From NCBI GenBank assembly GCA_014904985.1, contig MU128922.1, positions 1-64,000 on the forward strand: DNA of 64,000 nt. The letters run 5' to 3'. This stretch comes from Hydnum rufescens UP504 (Eukaryota > Basidiomycota > Agaricomycetes > Cantharellales > Hydnaceae). Both the position numbers and the translations under genes were made by a program. This document shows, in pieces, positions 1 through 11,863 of the stretch. The notes below the pieces were generated by a model. The model made no database searches, was not told the DNA's origin, and saw only the letters and a list, made by a program, of their open reading frames with translations. Position 1 is the first letter of the stretch, and every line of letters starts with the position of its first letter.

Positions 1-237
1 TCCCCTCCAGAAAATCACACCAGAGATGGGCTGGGCAACAGTCTGATTCCCAATTGGGAGTCAGGTGCATGATAAGGGGGAGGATATGTATAGTAATAAT
101 AATAATAATAAATAAATCATTATAAACAAAACACACCACCCCAGAGGGGTATGTAAGAATAATACTACAGTGGTGTGGGAGAGAGCCCTGGTTGAGATCT
201 ATAAGTTGGAGCTTGGTTTGATGTGTGAAGTCCCACA

Positions 238-292
238 CAGGGGCCCCTGCCTGAATCATGGAAATCAGGTTAGCCAGCCCCAGGGGCCCCTG
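238..292. repeat. Duplicated 12-bp palindrome CAGGGGCCCCTG
   Basis: The perfect palindrome CAGGGGCCCCTG occurs at 238-249 and again at 281-292, 43 bp apart. It lies about 20-80 bp upstream of a TATA-like ACTATATAAATG at about 312. This could be a regulatory element of a former transposon promoter. No function is demonstrated. Confidence 0.6.
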
Positions 293-551
293 CTATCAAA
301 ACCTCTAGTTAGACTATATAAATGCAAGGCTTGTAATCTCTAACTAGATATACATTTGTGGCTGACTGAGTTGCTAATAGTGGGGTGGGTGGGGGGAAAG
401 AATGGCCAGCGACTCTAACAGTAGGTATCTCCTGAGGTCATCATGCAGCTCAGCCTCTGGATGCAATGCCCAGTTCAAGCCAACTCATCACTCCTCCATT
501 TGCCAGCCTCCACTCTTCTGTTGTTGTGCCTTTGGACTCAAGAGTGATATA

Positions 552-796
552 CTTATGCAATGTTTCCTTTTATGGCTTCTTATGTAATTTTCCTTTTGTA
601 GTTGCTTATGTAACATTCCCTATATGGAAACTTATGTAATATCACTATATATGAAAGCTTAAGTAATATTACTATATATGGAGCTTAGGTAATTTACTAT
701 ATGTGGCAGCTTATATAATATTTCTATATATGGTGGCTTATGTAGCCTTTCTATACATGGCAGCTTATGTAATATCTCTATATATGGGAGCCTACC
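552..796. repeat. Tandem repeat, 26-27 bp unit, 9-10 degenerate copies
   Basis: Copies of a unit resembling CTTATGTAATATTNCTATAT start at 552, 579, 605, 631, 658, 684, 710, 737 and 764. A degraded copy follows near 791. Spacings are 27, 26, 26, 27, 26, 26, 27 and 27 bp. The unit is AT-rich and free of CpG. The copies differ by substitutions but the period is held tightly. Confidence 0.85.
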
Positions 797-2030
797 CAAT
801 TGTTTTGCCTGAAGCATCTGAAGTTAGTAGTTTTGGGCCAAAGGAATGATGTCTGAGAATGTGGGCTAGAGTATGAGTGGACATGCAGTTGATTGGCAAG
901 CTCCAAGAACTTGCCTCTGGACTCCTTTGCAGTCCAGATGATTGATGTGATGGCCAGCAACAAACATCTCAATCACCCACCTTGCCCACCCAAACATCAA
1001 TGGGTTGCCCCCCCCCCTAGACAAGAGTCCCAGGAGTGGCATATTATTATACATTATGGTTTATCCTTGCAGAGTGCAATTGATGCTAGACCTCAGTGAA
1101 ATTTAAATTAGTTCTCAGCAGTCATTGTGACTGGCCAAGTCATAAGAATGCAGGGAAAGGAGCCCACCTGCCCACCTCCAATTGCCCATCCTGCCCAACA
1201 GTCAAACAGCATTCCTATGCACCTAGACTTGCTCCACAAGTTTACACACACCTAAGCCAGTAACAATAACCCATAAAGACACCAATGGAATGAATCACTA
1301 GCCTCTGAAAATTCCTGAAGTTCACTTTCAAAGAGTTTTATGGGCTAGGTTGTATGACCACAGAACTCTGAGGGCAAGCTATCCAACTTGAGTCTCAGTC
1401 TTAGTCAGTGAGAATGGTGCAAGGTTTCACAGGATGCTCTAAGTACACAAGGTGTAGCTAGAAGCTATGGGAAGAAGGGAGAGGTATGCAGGAACTGCAT
1501 GCTACTGAGGTGGAACAATATTAATACCTTACAACTTGCAAGCTGCAGACTTGGACAAGAAGGCACAATAGAGGTCCTCAGGGAGAAGTAGTATGACTCT
1601 AGGTCAAGTCAAGGAAGGATAAGACAAACTGGAAGTGTAGTGGTCTAGTGTTGTAAAAGAGTAATGGCCTGTAGTGCTATGTCAATTGTGTTAATATCTG
1701 CATATTATGTAATCAAAGGTTCCAGTGTTGAGATGTGATGGGTATCCCATTCCATATTTCTCTTCCCTGATTCACATGTCTGTTATTTGCCCCTATTCCC
1801 TTTTTTGGTTAGCACCACCTATGACATCCAGTGATCTCAGACTGGGTGCCCTTTATATACCTTGGAGTTCTGGAGGCAGTTCCTTAGTTTGACACCTCCA
1901 AACTCCAGATATCACCCTTTGTGTGATCCAGCTCTAGACACTTCTCAATAGGTTGAGTCTATGCTGATGGGATTTTTATCTCATTGTGATTCACACACAA
2001 CTTGGCCTGGGGTCACCATCTTTCAGGTAG

Positions 2031-2337
2031 TCCGCATGAGAACATTTCTACACCAGCTGGTGCTTTTCAGAATAATGCTCAGTCCTTTGGGTAGTTTTCC
2101 GACCATCTTGCAATCCTCCTATTATGTTAAAATCGAGAAGTCGTCACTGTAAACAATCCGGATCAATCTTCCCAAGTCTCTGCGTCATTAAAAGTGGATC
2201 GTGAAAGGCATACGCCCGTCAAACCCAGCAATACCGAGAACGAAAGACAACTAACGGATCATCAAATCCAGACGAAAATAAGCAGGCAAGAGCAGGACAA
2301 AGCATAGAATCCCAGGGGGATCGAATCAGTCGGCCAA
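2031..2337. other. Boundary segment and 3' flank of the coiled-coil gene
   Basis: CpG frequency returns to normal between about 2032 and 2135, marking the edge of the repeat block. The rest is the short downstream flank of the minus-strand gene ending at 2338. I see no gene here. Confidence 0.5.
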
Positions 2338-5047
2338 TTATCGCTTTTCAGAGTCGAAGAACGCGACCAATTGGCCGACTGGGAGTTTCTTCCCAAGGGG
2401 AGTAGAGGAGCGTATACCCATGTCCCTCCTCTCCCTCTCCTTCTTGCGAATGACTAATGGGTCCACAAATGACCCTTTGGAGAACACATCTTGTTCTCTA
2501 TCATTTGGATTTGAATTAAGATTAGGGGTAGATGCATTAGATAAGCCGTGGGCGTCGAACGCGTCCAAGTTCTCATTATCACGCCTTCCGCTGAAGTCTT
2601 GCACGCTGCTCTGTGCACGCTGCCGCGAACCAGGGCTGGGAGTTTTTGACTTAGGCGATAAATTTGACGGGATAGGAAAATGGGTCTGTGCGCGCGCACG
2701 AGGCTGATGTGTCGGAGTGCCATTGGTGCCAGTATTAGATCCAGACGAGGGACGAGAGCTGGGAGGGGGTGAGAGTGAAAGACGACTGATCGTGATAGAG
2801 GTACGTCCAATGCGATCGATGTCTTGCTCGTGTTCTTGTCTATTTGGCGATTCTGGTGAGAGTCCTGTTATGATCGTGTTGGGACTCTGCGGTGGCGCTG
2901 AATGCAGGGAGGATTCCATGGAGGATGAGGTGGACGACATGGACTTCAAAGAATGCGTTTGTGACCCCAGGGGTGGTGAGTCTGTGATCAGCGCCGTGTG
3001 GACTTTGCGTGCACCAATGATAGTCTCGCGCTCGAACTCTCGGTCAAGGACCCTCCGGTCGCCGGATTCGTCCTCTGGCCTGCCAGAGAGAGCAACGGTA
3101 TATCGCTTACGGGGGTTGGACTAGGAGTCTTGACTTGCGAACGGGGCTGTGGGTTCGCGGGGACCACTAAGGGGGGCTGCTTTGCTACGTCCTGTTGGGA
3201 TCGTTCTCGGCCACTGTCTCTGGACTCAAAGTCAATCGGACTCAAGGCTAGAGGTGACACAGACCGCATCATTGGAAGGACAGGAGAGCCCTCCTGGCTC
3301 TGCTGGGATCCAATTGGCGGCGGTGGGGTGATTGACTTGAGAGACACCTGGGAGACTTGATTGGGCGATAGATCGTAGTAATCCCCGCTGGGATATGGAA
3401 GTCGACTACGGAAGTTGATGGATTTGACTGTGCCTGTTGGGCCGGTGTTTTCTGAGCCTTTCACAGACATTGGGCCTTGTAGCATCGTAGATGATGGGGC
3501 CAACTGGGGGGACAAGAGCGAGAATGTGTTTGCAGTATGTGCGGGAGAATCTGGAACGGAGTGAAAAGTACCAGTGGACGTTGTGCTGGTCGTAGCGGAG
3601 TGCGGGCTCCCTGGTGGTACAGGGGGATTGTTCACGGGCGGTAAATCCACACTAGGCGGCGAAACGGCCAAGGGTATTGATGCCTTCGTCTCCGCTACCT
3701 GGGCCTCGACAAGGTGGAGTGATGAACGAATTGACAATACCTCTTTCTTCATCTCATCTTCGCGGCCTTCACGGTCGACGAGATACCTGAATAGAGGCGT
3801 CTCAGACAGTCGTCGGAAATCTGGAAATCAATCCCATACTTTTCAACATCCTTCATCCGTTCCTCCAGCGCCCTCACATGATTGATTGTCCACTTCTCAA
3901 GCTTTTCAAAGCGCGCAGCGACGGTTAAGAGTGTCGCGGGGACATCTAACGCGCCGGAACTTCGGTTAAATTGAGCATACATGAGGGGCTGTTCTGTTCC
4001 TGTTCCGGACGAACCAGCGGCCCGAGGGACCGGGGATGGGGAGAGATTTAGGGGGAGAGTCTTACTGGAAGAGGGAACTTGAGGGGGAGTCATTGGAGTG
4101 ATCATTTTCGCCGGAATAGATGGTGTCTGCTGATTCGAACGAGGCAAATGCTGTAGCTGAGGAGATGTGCGCGGTGACTGCTGCACAGAAGAGTTCATTC
4201 TCGGAGAAGTATTCTGGATGGCAAGGTACGTTGGATCGTTGTGTTTCTCCTTTGGAGATGCGGGCCACGAATTCTTTCCCTCTTTCAATCGTTCTTTCTC
4301 CTTGTCCATCTCCGCTCGAGCTTCTTTCTCACGGATTTTTGCTTCGCGAACAATCTCCTGGGCGGGTGTAAGAGGAGCAGAATCTTTGGTGGGAGACAAT
4401 TTCTGCTTCGCCATGGACCACCAACGGGATCCACTAGGTGAAGTAGAAGACTCCCCCGAAGCTCGGACAGAGGATGTCGGTACGTCAATTGTATCCCGTC
4501 GTGGACGGCTCGGGCTCTGGACAGGGGGCGTAAGAGACGGTTGAGATCGATTTTCTGCGCGTCTGCGTTCCTCTGCCTCCATCAAAAGAATACGCTCCGC
4601 CTCGCGCCTTGAGTGCTCTCGCTCACGGATAGCCTCTGCTTCCAGTTCGGCGTCGCTAGGATGAGAACTCGGAGTAAAGGAACGAGAAATCGGAGAACGG
4701 GGCTGGGATGTGATAGAATACATAGCATTGCCAACCCGGGCTGCCAGATCAGCGAATCCACTCACAGTGCTATTCGAACGATTCCGTTGGTCGCGCGGCT
4801 GTCGGTCACCCCACGCGTCAGCGGCAGAACGTTCATCTGCTCCGTCCTCACTAGTCGGCGAGTCCAATAAAGATCGACTACCCAAGGATCCTGTCAGGTC
4901 CTGAAGAAAGGAAGGGTTTGGCAAGCCAAGGGGTGCAGCTGAAGGAACAACCACAGGCTCTCGATACTCAAAGTGAGCAGGAGACGTTCCCCGTCGCTGC
5001 CTGCTGAAAGGCGAGGGTGCTGGAATATTGGCTGCCTGGGGAATCAT
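2338..5047 (-). CDS. Ser/Pro-rich coiled-coil protein, unrecognised family
   Basis: I do not recognise the family. The model has three exons: 5047-3840, 3786-3189 and 3120-2338. Introns of 53 and 68 bp join in phase to give 862 residues. The sequence is mostly disordered Ser/Pro/Arg-rich. An acidic/basic helix lies around residues 140-170. A second helix is rebuilt across intron 1, where ERMKDVEKY is followed by LVDREGREDEMKKE, which looks like a coiled coil and supports that splice. The last 15 residues contain a compact hydrophobic motif, VGQLVAFFD, that looks conserved. The start is the first ATG after an in-frame upstream stop; the GTG one codon earlier is not used. The composition suggests a cytoskeletal or polarity scaffold, but this is only inference. 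The gene is divergent from the CDF transporter. Confidence 0.75.
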
Positions 5048-5334
5048 CACTGACGCCTCCGGTGCTCAGACGTGGAGAATTATAGTGTTGCCTACAGATA
5101 AAAAGAAGGTGAGTTGCACACTAGTTGTTGGTGTGGGGGATCCAAACAAGGCACGCACGGAAGCAAATTGACGCCTACATCGACTGCACTGACACTGTAC
5201 TGTAAGCCATAGCCGTTTTGGGGAAGCTAAGTGTTGGTTAGGTTCTGATTTCTGAAGCTAGGTCTCTCGTTTATCACTGGCCCCAGGCCGTCTTTCCCTT
5301 CAATCATTATTGTTATCGACTCCGGTCCCACGCA
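5048..5334. promoter_or_regulatory. Divergent promoter of coiled-coil gene and CDF transporter
   Basis: The two start codons are only 287 bp apart and point away from each other, so this segment must hold both 5' UTRs and promoters. I see no clear TATA box. There are short pyrimidine-rich tracts before the CDF start. Shared regulation is inferred from geometry only. Confidence 0.5.
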
Positions 5335-7604
5335 ATGGCCAGCGTACAAGGGCAAACGAACAGCTCTGACTTGGGTGAAATAGCTATCTCTACGATTCAT
5401 TTCCCTACCCAAAACCCGAAACGACCGCGAAGTATCTTGGTCCCATCAACATCATCTGATCTGTTGTCTCCGCCTCTTCCCGAATTGAATCATCCCCCTC
5501 CAAGCGCCAATTCCTTCAGGACAAACTTTGAAACCCCCCAAAGTCCGCGTGGATCCTCGTTTTCGACCAAGTCATCAACTCCGCCTCCCAATTCTGTCCC
5601 TCCAACCCGGTTTCTCTCCGCCTCCTTCAATTCATCACCTAGCGTGCCTTCCCCAATATCTTCCCATCGTCGGGCGCCTTCTGTGTCATTTGGAGCTCCT
5701 CCGTCTTCCCCACGGACTCCCACTCATACATCGTTTCCAATATCTCCATCTTCCAAACGTCACGCTCGAATCCACTCTCGCAACCTATCCGTGTTTTTTC
5801 CTCGGCCTGGGACAGAGGCGGCTACCAGGATTCACGAAGATGAAGGAGACCGCCAGGATGCCGTTCAATCCAGTCCGAGCATAATCCCCTCCTCACCAAT
5901 GCGTAGCCAAAGTAGACTTGGGGAAGGTTTCAAGTTTGGTGGCCACGGAAGGGAGGGCACGCTGGAAGGGAGGGCACCCTTGGCAAATGTGGCCAAACGG
6001 CGGGGGCATCATCATAAGCATTCTTTATCGCATAACTTCTTCAGCTTCATGGATCCTGGTGGCTCTGTCTCACATGGGTCTCCGCCGATCCCAACGAACG
6101 AGTGGGCAACGTCTCCCCCTTCACTTCCTCCTGTGAGAACCACTGGCGGCCACATCGAGAGCGAAGATGGCTCTGCGCAGCCTCTCCCTATAACCCACCC
6201 CTCGCCCATCACTCCGAACTCGGTATTCCCATTATTCGGGGACTCAGAGCAAGCAGTCGCGCTTGCATTCTGTATCGGTCAATTCATTGGTGGGCGTGTT
6301 TATGGGTGACTGGTCAAGCAAGGGGAAGCTTGGCATGCACGGGGCTAGGTTACTGGGTTGTGTTCGATTCGTTCGGTGTCGCACTGTCTAGGAAGGCCAT
6401 CCCTTGGATATGGCCCCAGGATACTTCCGGGGGCGAATCGAACCTAAAAAGGCCATTTGGGTGAGTGAGCCGGTCGGCATCCAGAGCACCGGTTTCAATG
6501 TCTCCCATCTAACGTAGTTCACGACGAGTGGAAACGACGGCTTCCTTTTCTCAATCGATCTATCTCATCTTTTCTGCGGTCTATGTTCTGAAGGAAGCCG
6601 TAGAGCATTTTCTGTTAGCTTCTGGCGATGGAGAAGCCCCTCATCATCACCGGGGGAATGAACATACAGCGGGGTATGTTTCTATATGATTCTTGCCCCA
6701 CCGAGTCGCGCATTAACGCGCATTAACCCTAGGATCGCCTTTCCAGCCACTTTATTGTGGCTGTCAATTGTGTCTCTGCTTTTCTCCAATTTATATTATC
6801 GAAACCATTCAAGACTTGTTGACGGTCTGTGTTCTCTCTGGTTCTGAATCATAGATCTAAGTCTCACGCTACCACACAGCCACGGGATCATCGCTGCCTG
6901 ACCCAGCCACCGCTCTTTCAACTGTACCATTCCTTCGTCGCGCGGTTAGACCGATTATAACCATCCTTCACTCATCGCCTATGGCGTCTCGTGTCCTCTC
7001 GAATCCTTTCACAATGGCACCCGTCTCTTTCTCATGTCTACTCCTGTATGCGACATATTTTGCGGAGGCGTAAGTTTTGGCCCCGGATATTAACCACGTG
7101 TTTAAGCTCTAATATCTCGCAATATATTGCTAGTTCACAACACGTCTCTCTGGACATGCTTATATCTTCATTGGAAACAGTTTGGACGTTATCTATAGCA
7201 TATCCGACGGCTGTCACCCTTGGCAAGATTCTCCTGCAAACTGCACCAGAGCGTCTTCTTCCAGGAGCGCCCATGGAGTTGTTCTTACGAACCATGCGAG
7301 AGGTGAGTCCATGGTGGTGTGTACACCCTCGTGCACTTGTTGAGGATTCATTCTTGTTCAGCTCGAACGTCACCCTCAAGTTGTTCACTTGCCTGCTCCA
7401 CGCTTCTGGCAGGTGACCCCGCCCCGATTAGCTTTGCACTCCAACGGAGAAGCGGAACTTGTCGCTACGATCGAACTGCATGTTCACAAGGAGCTCACCG
7501 ACGTCGAGATTCTTGAATTGACTAGATGGGCATCGGACAGGTGCTCGGTTGCCCTCGGAAAACCGAGAGCAGGAAATATCACTATCGCGGTGGTGCGAGG
7601 GTGA
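5335..7604 (+). CDS. CDF-family zinc transporter, Zrg17-like
   Basis: This is a cation diffusion facilitator protein, probably the Zrg17-type partner of Msc2 that loads zinc into the ER/secretory pathway. Seven exons (5335-6271, 6319-6460, 6518-6673, 6733-6824, 6862-7069, 7134-7302, 7362-7604) sum to 648 residues in perfect phase. The first 310 residues are a Ser/Pro-rich cytosolic extension ending in a His-rich segment (RRGHHHKHSLSHNFF). Membrane segments follow: GSLACTGLGYWVVFDSF, a second around RRVETTASFSQSIY, and at least three more. A cytosolic alpha/beta C-terminal domain begins near LERHPQVVHLPAP. The usual HxxxD zinc site of the later membrane helices is not evident, which fits a Zrg17-like subunit. 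Two introns (47 and 37 bp) end in AAG. The distinction between Zrg17 and Msc2 is uncertain. Confidence 0.85.
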
Positions 7605-9889
7605 CGTGGCCAATGGGCATTAGCTACTGCTTCGGGTATTCGCGTGCTTTGTCGGATTCATTCTTATTAATTGCTTGGGTTGTTGGTCTAGCTCGGTGCT
7701 TTTCTTTCGATACACTCCTTTCACAGATGTTGGAATACAGTAACGGATCAGGACGATTGGGCGTGATCTCCTCACTCGCTCCGCATACTCCTACAGGTAC
7801 ATATCTGGCTGCAGAATCAAGGATGCTTCAATCTAGGGCCTTTATTCAAGTTATTGCCCGTTCGCGTAAATTCAAGTGCCGAAAATGATCAATTCAGCTC
7901 ATGTGGCGGTGGTCCGCTTCCCGTGGTTTTAGGCATCATTGATACTGGTAGCTTGCAGCCCGAGAGGCCCTCTTTCGAATCTGTATTCATAGGGCTGTGA
8001 CTTATGACCGAACCGAACCATTGATCGAAGTACTGTAGGCCAGTAATGGCTTGTCCCACATCCCGACCATATAGGGAAAGGATGGTCAAGGAGGGCTTGC
8101 ATTCGCATCCATTTGATCCCCGGGCACAAAAGGGATCTTTGAACAGTATTGAATCTTGGCCTAACCCGAAAGTGAAACGAATGTGCGAAGCAAGACGCGG
8201 TCCGTCACAAGTCACAGAGGTCCGTAACATGAGAAGCGAGTCTGGAGCCGGGGACCAACTTCCCCCCCAAATCCGTTCTAGTCTACGGCGGTGTTACGAC
8301 CTTGGTTTGTCACGTGGTTTTGAGGCACCATATTTTGTCCAGCCGTGGGGCGCTTGTGACAGGGACCGGGACCATCAGAGGGATCTAGGGACTAGCCCAT
8401 TGTACTAGTGGAGACTTCCGAGACAACGTAACATCAATATCCCGAACAAGAAAAGGATGGTGGAATCGCACAGCTAATGAAGTAGGCTGTGCCGATAATG
8501 GAAATGCACACAGCACAGAGGAAGGCTCAGTGTTAGAAGCGCAATTTTCATGTGTAAGAAATTAATTTGATTTGTGACGGCCTGTGACCCGCGGCCACGA
8601 TCTACAGTATATACAGTATCTCTCATAAGCTCAAAAAGGATCCTGCTCACGCCACATATTTATAGCTCTTCACGGCCTGCCTAGCTATAGCGAGAGATAA
8701 ATGAGATGGAGGTGGAAATGTGCTCTTCATTAGGCCACAGAGAGCCCCCGGGAATATGTGTAGTGCTCGTCGCCTGAGCGGCCTTGATATACGTATTTGG
8801 AGATTTCTGGGGAAACATTTAGCAACGGTGGATCACGTAGATCTTCATTTCGCGTACTCCGGGGCCAGGATCGACCCTTTATTCACAGATTTTTGGGGGT
8901 AAAACAGCTGTTCTTGAAGACCATAGCTCGAAGGTTTAGTTGTGGATTCATGGTGGAATGTGCCAAACGCAAATTTCCTTTCCTTTCCTTTCGGGGGGCT
9001 CGCGATCGTACAGTACTAGTATGCACAGTGGAATGGTGGCCGTGCTCGCATATCGCTTTCCTGCCTGCTCTTTCCATCGAGCTCCCTATTATGGAATTGC
9101 ATCTGCTCCCTTCAAGTTCCCTTGAATGAATCATGTGCTAGTTAAAATGGCTTCTTCGCAATCACCTTGTCATGAAACCACAAACAAAGGTTCACATTCC
9201 ATTTATGCTTCATGATGGGGAATCACTGTAAATTGGAAATCTTGCTGTGGAATATTATTGGCTTGCTGAAGATGGAATTTTGCCAAGAAATATTGCGGGG
9301 TTGCACCGGGAAGTGGGACCGTGGCGATAGGTAATGAATGCATTTACGATTATTCCTATATTTCGAAGAGTGCTGAAATATGATTTTCCTATCTGTCAGT
9401 GTCCATGGGGAGGAACAATGCTCCGTGTATACATGGCCTAGTAGGGCCTAGGTCCGAACCAAGTTGCCTTATGCACTCCTTTGGGATGGGATGATATATA
9501 CCAATTATGTCGCTAGCCTCGCTTCCTGAAGATCATTAATGATTGCCAATTACGTGGGACCTTGAGAAGATTAAAGAAATTCAAACGCACCCAAGGGAAT
9601 ACCGAATTCACGCATGCATACGCATCATTGTTTATCTCTTTAGGTTGGTCCCACAAAAATGTGACGTTCCGATTAGGAGCAAACATTAGGCGTCGATTTC
9701 CAGAGCATAATTGTGCAGAAATGCTGCGAAACCCCACAGGAGCAGAACTGCGGGAGATTGTTGTCATTGCATTGTGATACGTAAGGTACTCAGTGCACTT
9801 TCTCCCTTTTCAACACATTCAACACAACATATGACCCCAAGGCAGTGACTAGCGTACCCTGCCTCTAGTTCCACTCGTTCAGTGCCTCC
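7605..9889. other. Intergenic, 2.3 kb, no supported gene
   Basis: This lies between the convergent CDF and EMC2 genes. The longest frames (about 110-120 codons near 7890-8410, both strands) overlap each other, show no family motif and lack splice-extended continuity. It has normal CpG content. I see no repeat or RNA gene. Confidence 0.5.
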
Positions 9890-11186
9890 TTACTTGCCCT
9901 GCAGCCATCGAATGAGTACCTCGCGTGCATCAGCCGCAACGGAGCCAGCCAATGAGGCCGACACCGAGGCTGTTTTGGATGCAGCGCTCGATGGTGATGA
10001 TGTGGAATATGCAGCTAGCAGTCGCTCCGTAGCTAGTTGGTCAAGCAAGGCCAAGTGGTGTGCGCTAGGGAGAGGTGTTTCAGACGCTGAAGATGTAGCG
10101 ACGGCATCCAACGATGTCGGCAATGAAGATAAAAGCCGGCGGGCGCACTGTGGAGGATTCACAGCAAGTTAATAGCCGTACCGGTGTCCAAACACATAGC
10201 ATAGGAAGAAATGGAGAAACGCTGGGAAAAGAAGATGGTGGATGGTCCAACATATAACATGTTTGTACGAACCAATTTCACACCATACCACCCGCGGGTG
10301 CTTGCGCCACCCTCCGGAACCATCTCGACCGAGCGGAGAAAGAATTTGAGGGCCAAAGGGATATCAAGGGCCGTGTACGCTGTCTCTGCGGCCTGGAGCA
10401 CGTAGAAAGGATTCTGTGGAATGAGAAGGAGAACATGCGAGAGGCTGGACAAGGATTGCAAATACCTAAGTCAAAAAGAGCAATTCCGAATCAACAATTC
10501 GATCATATTCCATAAATAGGATGGACAGGCCAACAGTGACATGGAAGCATATATGTCTGCCAGTTCAAGCCAGGCTTCAGGATCGGTGTAGAACGCGTCA
10601 AGATAAGTAATAAGCTCGTCTACAGCATGTTTGATTTTCCCACTCTGGCGGAGAACAGAGATCTTGCGCTTCCATATCGCCTAAAAGGTTCAAGTGAGGC
10701 GTCCGATCAAGCGATGCAGAGTACATTATCAAGTTGTCCCTGACGTACGGTATTTGTGGATCTACCTCAAGGATGGCCTGATACATAGCCAGGGCATCGT
10801 CATAGGCGCCTTTAAATTCGAGGCGAATACCCTGCAGGCATTCCACCCTTGGAGAGCCTACGAACTGTTTATCAAGTCTCGAGATACATTCCTAGCAAAC
10901 AATTAATGTGATTCCAGGGTCGTGGATAACACACGCACGTTCGCGATATCGAGACGGCCGAGATCTAGGGCAGCAAGAGCCAACTGTTCGAGGAATGGCC
11001 ACGCTGTGTGGAAGACTATGATGAGGTGCTGTCGTCGTGTCTGGTCCGACGCGCACCCTCGCTACCCAATTTCCCCAGACCATTCCGTTCGAGAATGAAG
11101 ATGCCCTTCTTCAACACGTCCTCCGAAGCACGAATATTGCGTGTTCGGTATTCGGCCAATACATTTGCATAAGAGTCCACGCTCAT
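9890..11186 (-). CDS. EMC2: ER membrane protein complex subunit 2
   Basis: EMC2 is the cytosolic TPR subunit of the EMC insertase, which helps tail-anchored and multipass proteins into the ER membrane. Six exons (11186-11057, 11015-10939, 10891-10745, 10680-10535, 10465-10273, 10147-9890) give 316 residues, close to the family length. The TPR segments LAALDLGRLDIAN, RLEFKGAYDDALAMYQAIL, IKHAVDELITYL and NPFYVLQAAETAYTALDI match EMC2 in order. The final stretch, CARRLLSSLP to WLQGK, is typical of fungal EMC2. Introns are 41-125 bp. The donor of intron 3 is uncertain: GTCAGG keeps frame, while the better-looking GTACGT 4 nt upstream does not. An AG sits directly before the start ATG, so a 5' UTR intron is possible. 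Confidence 0.93.
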
Positions 11187-11863
11187 TCTGCAAAGGGAGT
11201 AGTGTCAGCGGTTGTGCGATGCTCGGCGTTAGCCGTATCCAATACTTTTGCTGCCACGGGGCCCACGACGCTGACAGATAAGTGCTACTGACCCCATGGT
11301 CGCTACACTTCTCGGTGGGAGGCGATGGAAAGTATGGGAGGAGAAGCCGGATCGCCTGCCGTTGCGTGTATTGATAGGGATGGATCCCTAGATAAGGATT
11401 CGTAAGAAAAATACTTTCAGACGCAAAACGTGTGCTATGGGGCGATTCTCACCTTAATTGGTGAACGTTCTCGTCAACGGGCAGCAGCAGCCAGCCACTC
11501 AGTCCTGATAACATCGATATCAGTAATGGTGAATAGAGCTTGAAGTTAGCTTTACTATAATAGTACTGATATCAACATGGTCCCTGAGACCCTGAATAAG
11601 AAACTAATCTTAACGTTCCTCAACAACCCATCGCCAGCCCCCACCACCAGCCGGTCTTAAGAACTTGGCAGTCCATATCCTAGCTACTCCCTCTATCAAG
11701 CATGTAGCTCCAGCCCCGGTTTCAGGCTCGGGGAAGCCCGAGCAAGGTCTAGAGAGGCCTAGGGATCGCACTATCTAAATTTTAATTCAAATTAGATAGA
11801 ACGCCATAGTATTTATACAGTATCCACCCAACTGTTGCTTTTCTCTTCGCCCGGTTCTTGTTC
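11187..11863. other. Divergent intergenic region, EMC2 / CBM21 gene
   Basis: About 680 bp separate the EMC2 and CBM21 gene starts. AT-rich runs such as AAATTTTAATTCAAATTAG (about 11776) and TAGTATTTATAC (about 11807) lie 55-90 bp before the CBM21 start and could serve as a TATA region. I see no coding frame. Confidence 0.4.

Larger units (their letters stand above)
1..2030. other. CpG-depleted repeat-derived block, no gene
   Basis: Across about 2 kb I find essentially one CG dinucleotide (near 407), whereas the sequence after about 2130 has several per line. All reading frames are short. The block contains an AAT/TAA microsatellite (about 93-116), TATA-like sites near 313 and 1853, and the tandem repeat annotated separately. 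CpG loss with transition products is the usual footprint of long-term cytosine methylation or RIP-like mutation of silenced transposons in basidiomycetes. I therefore infer a decayed transposon, but I recognise no transposase, reverse transcriptase or LTR pair. Confidence 0.6.

Noticed and set aside
1..2030. LTR retrotransposon call
   Set aside because: TATA-like sites exist but I see no paired LTRs, primer-binding site or pol fragment, so only a generic repeat is reported.
7889..8408. Overlapping frames of 113 and 120 codons
   Set aside because: They lie on opposite strands of the same DNA. Neither shows a domain, signal peptide or splice-extended continuity.
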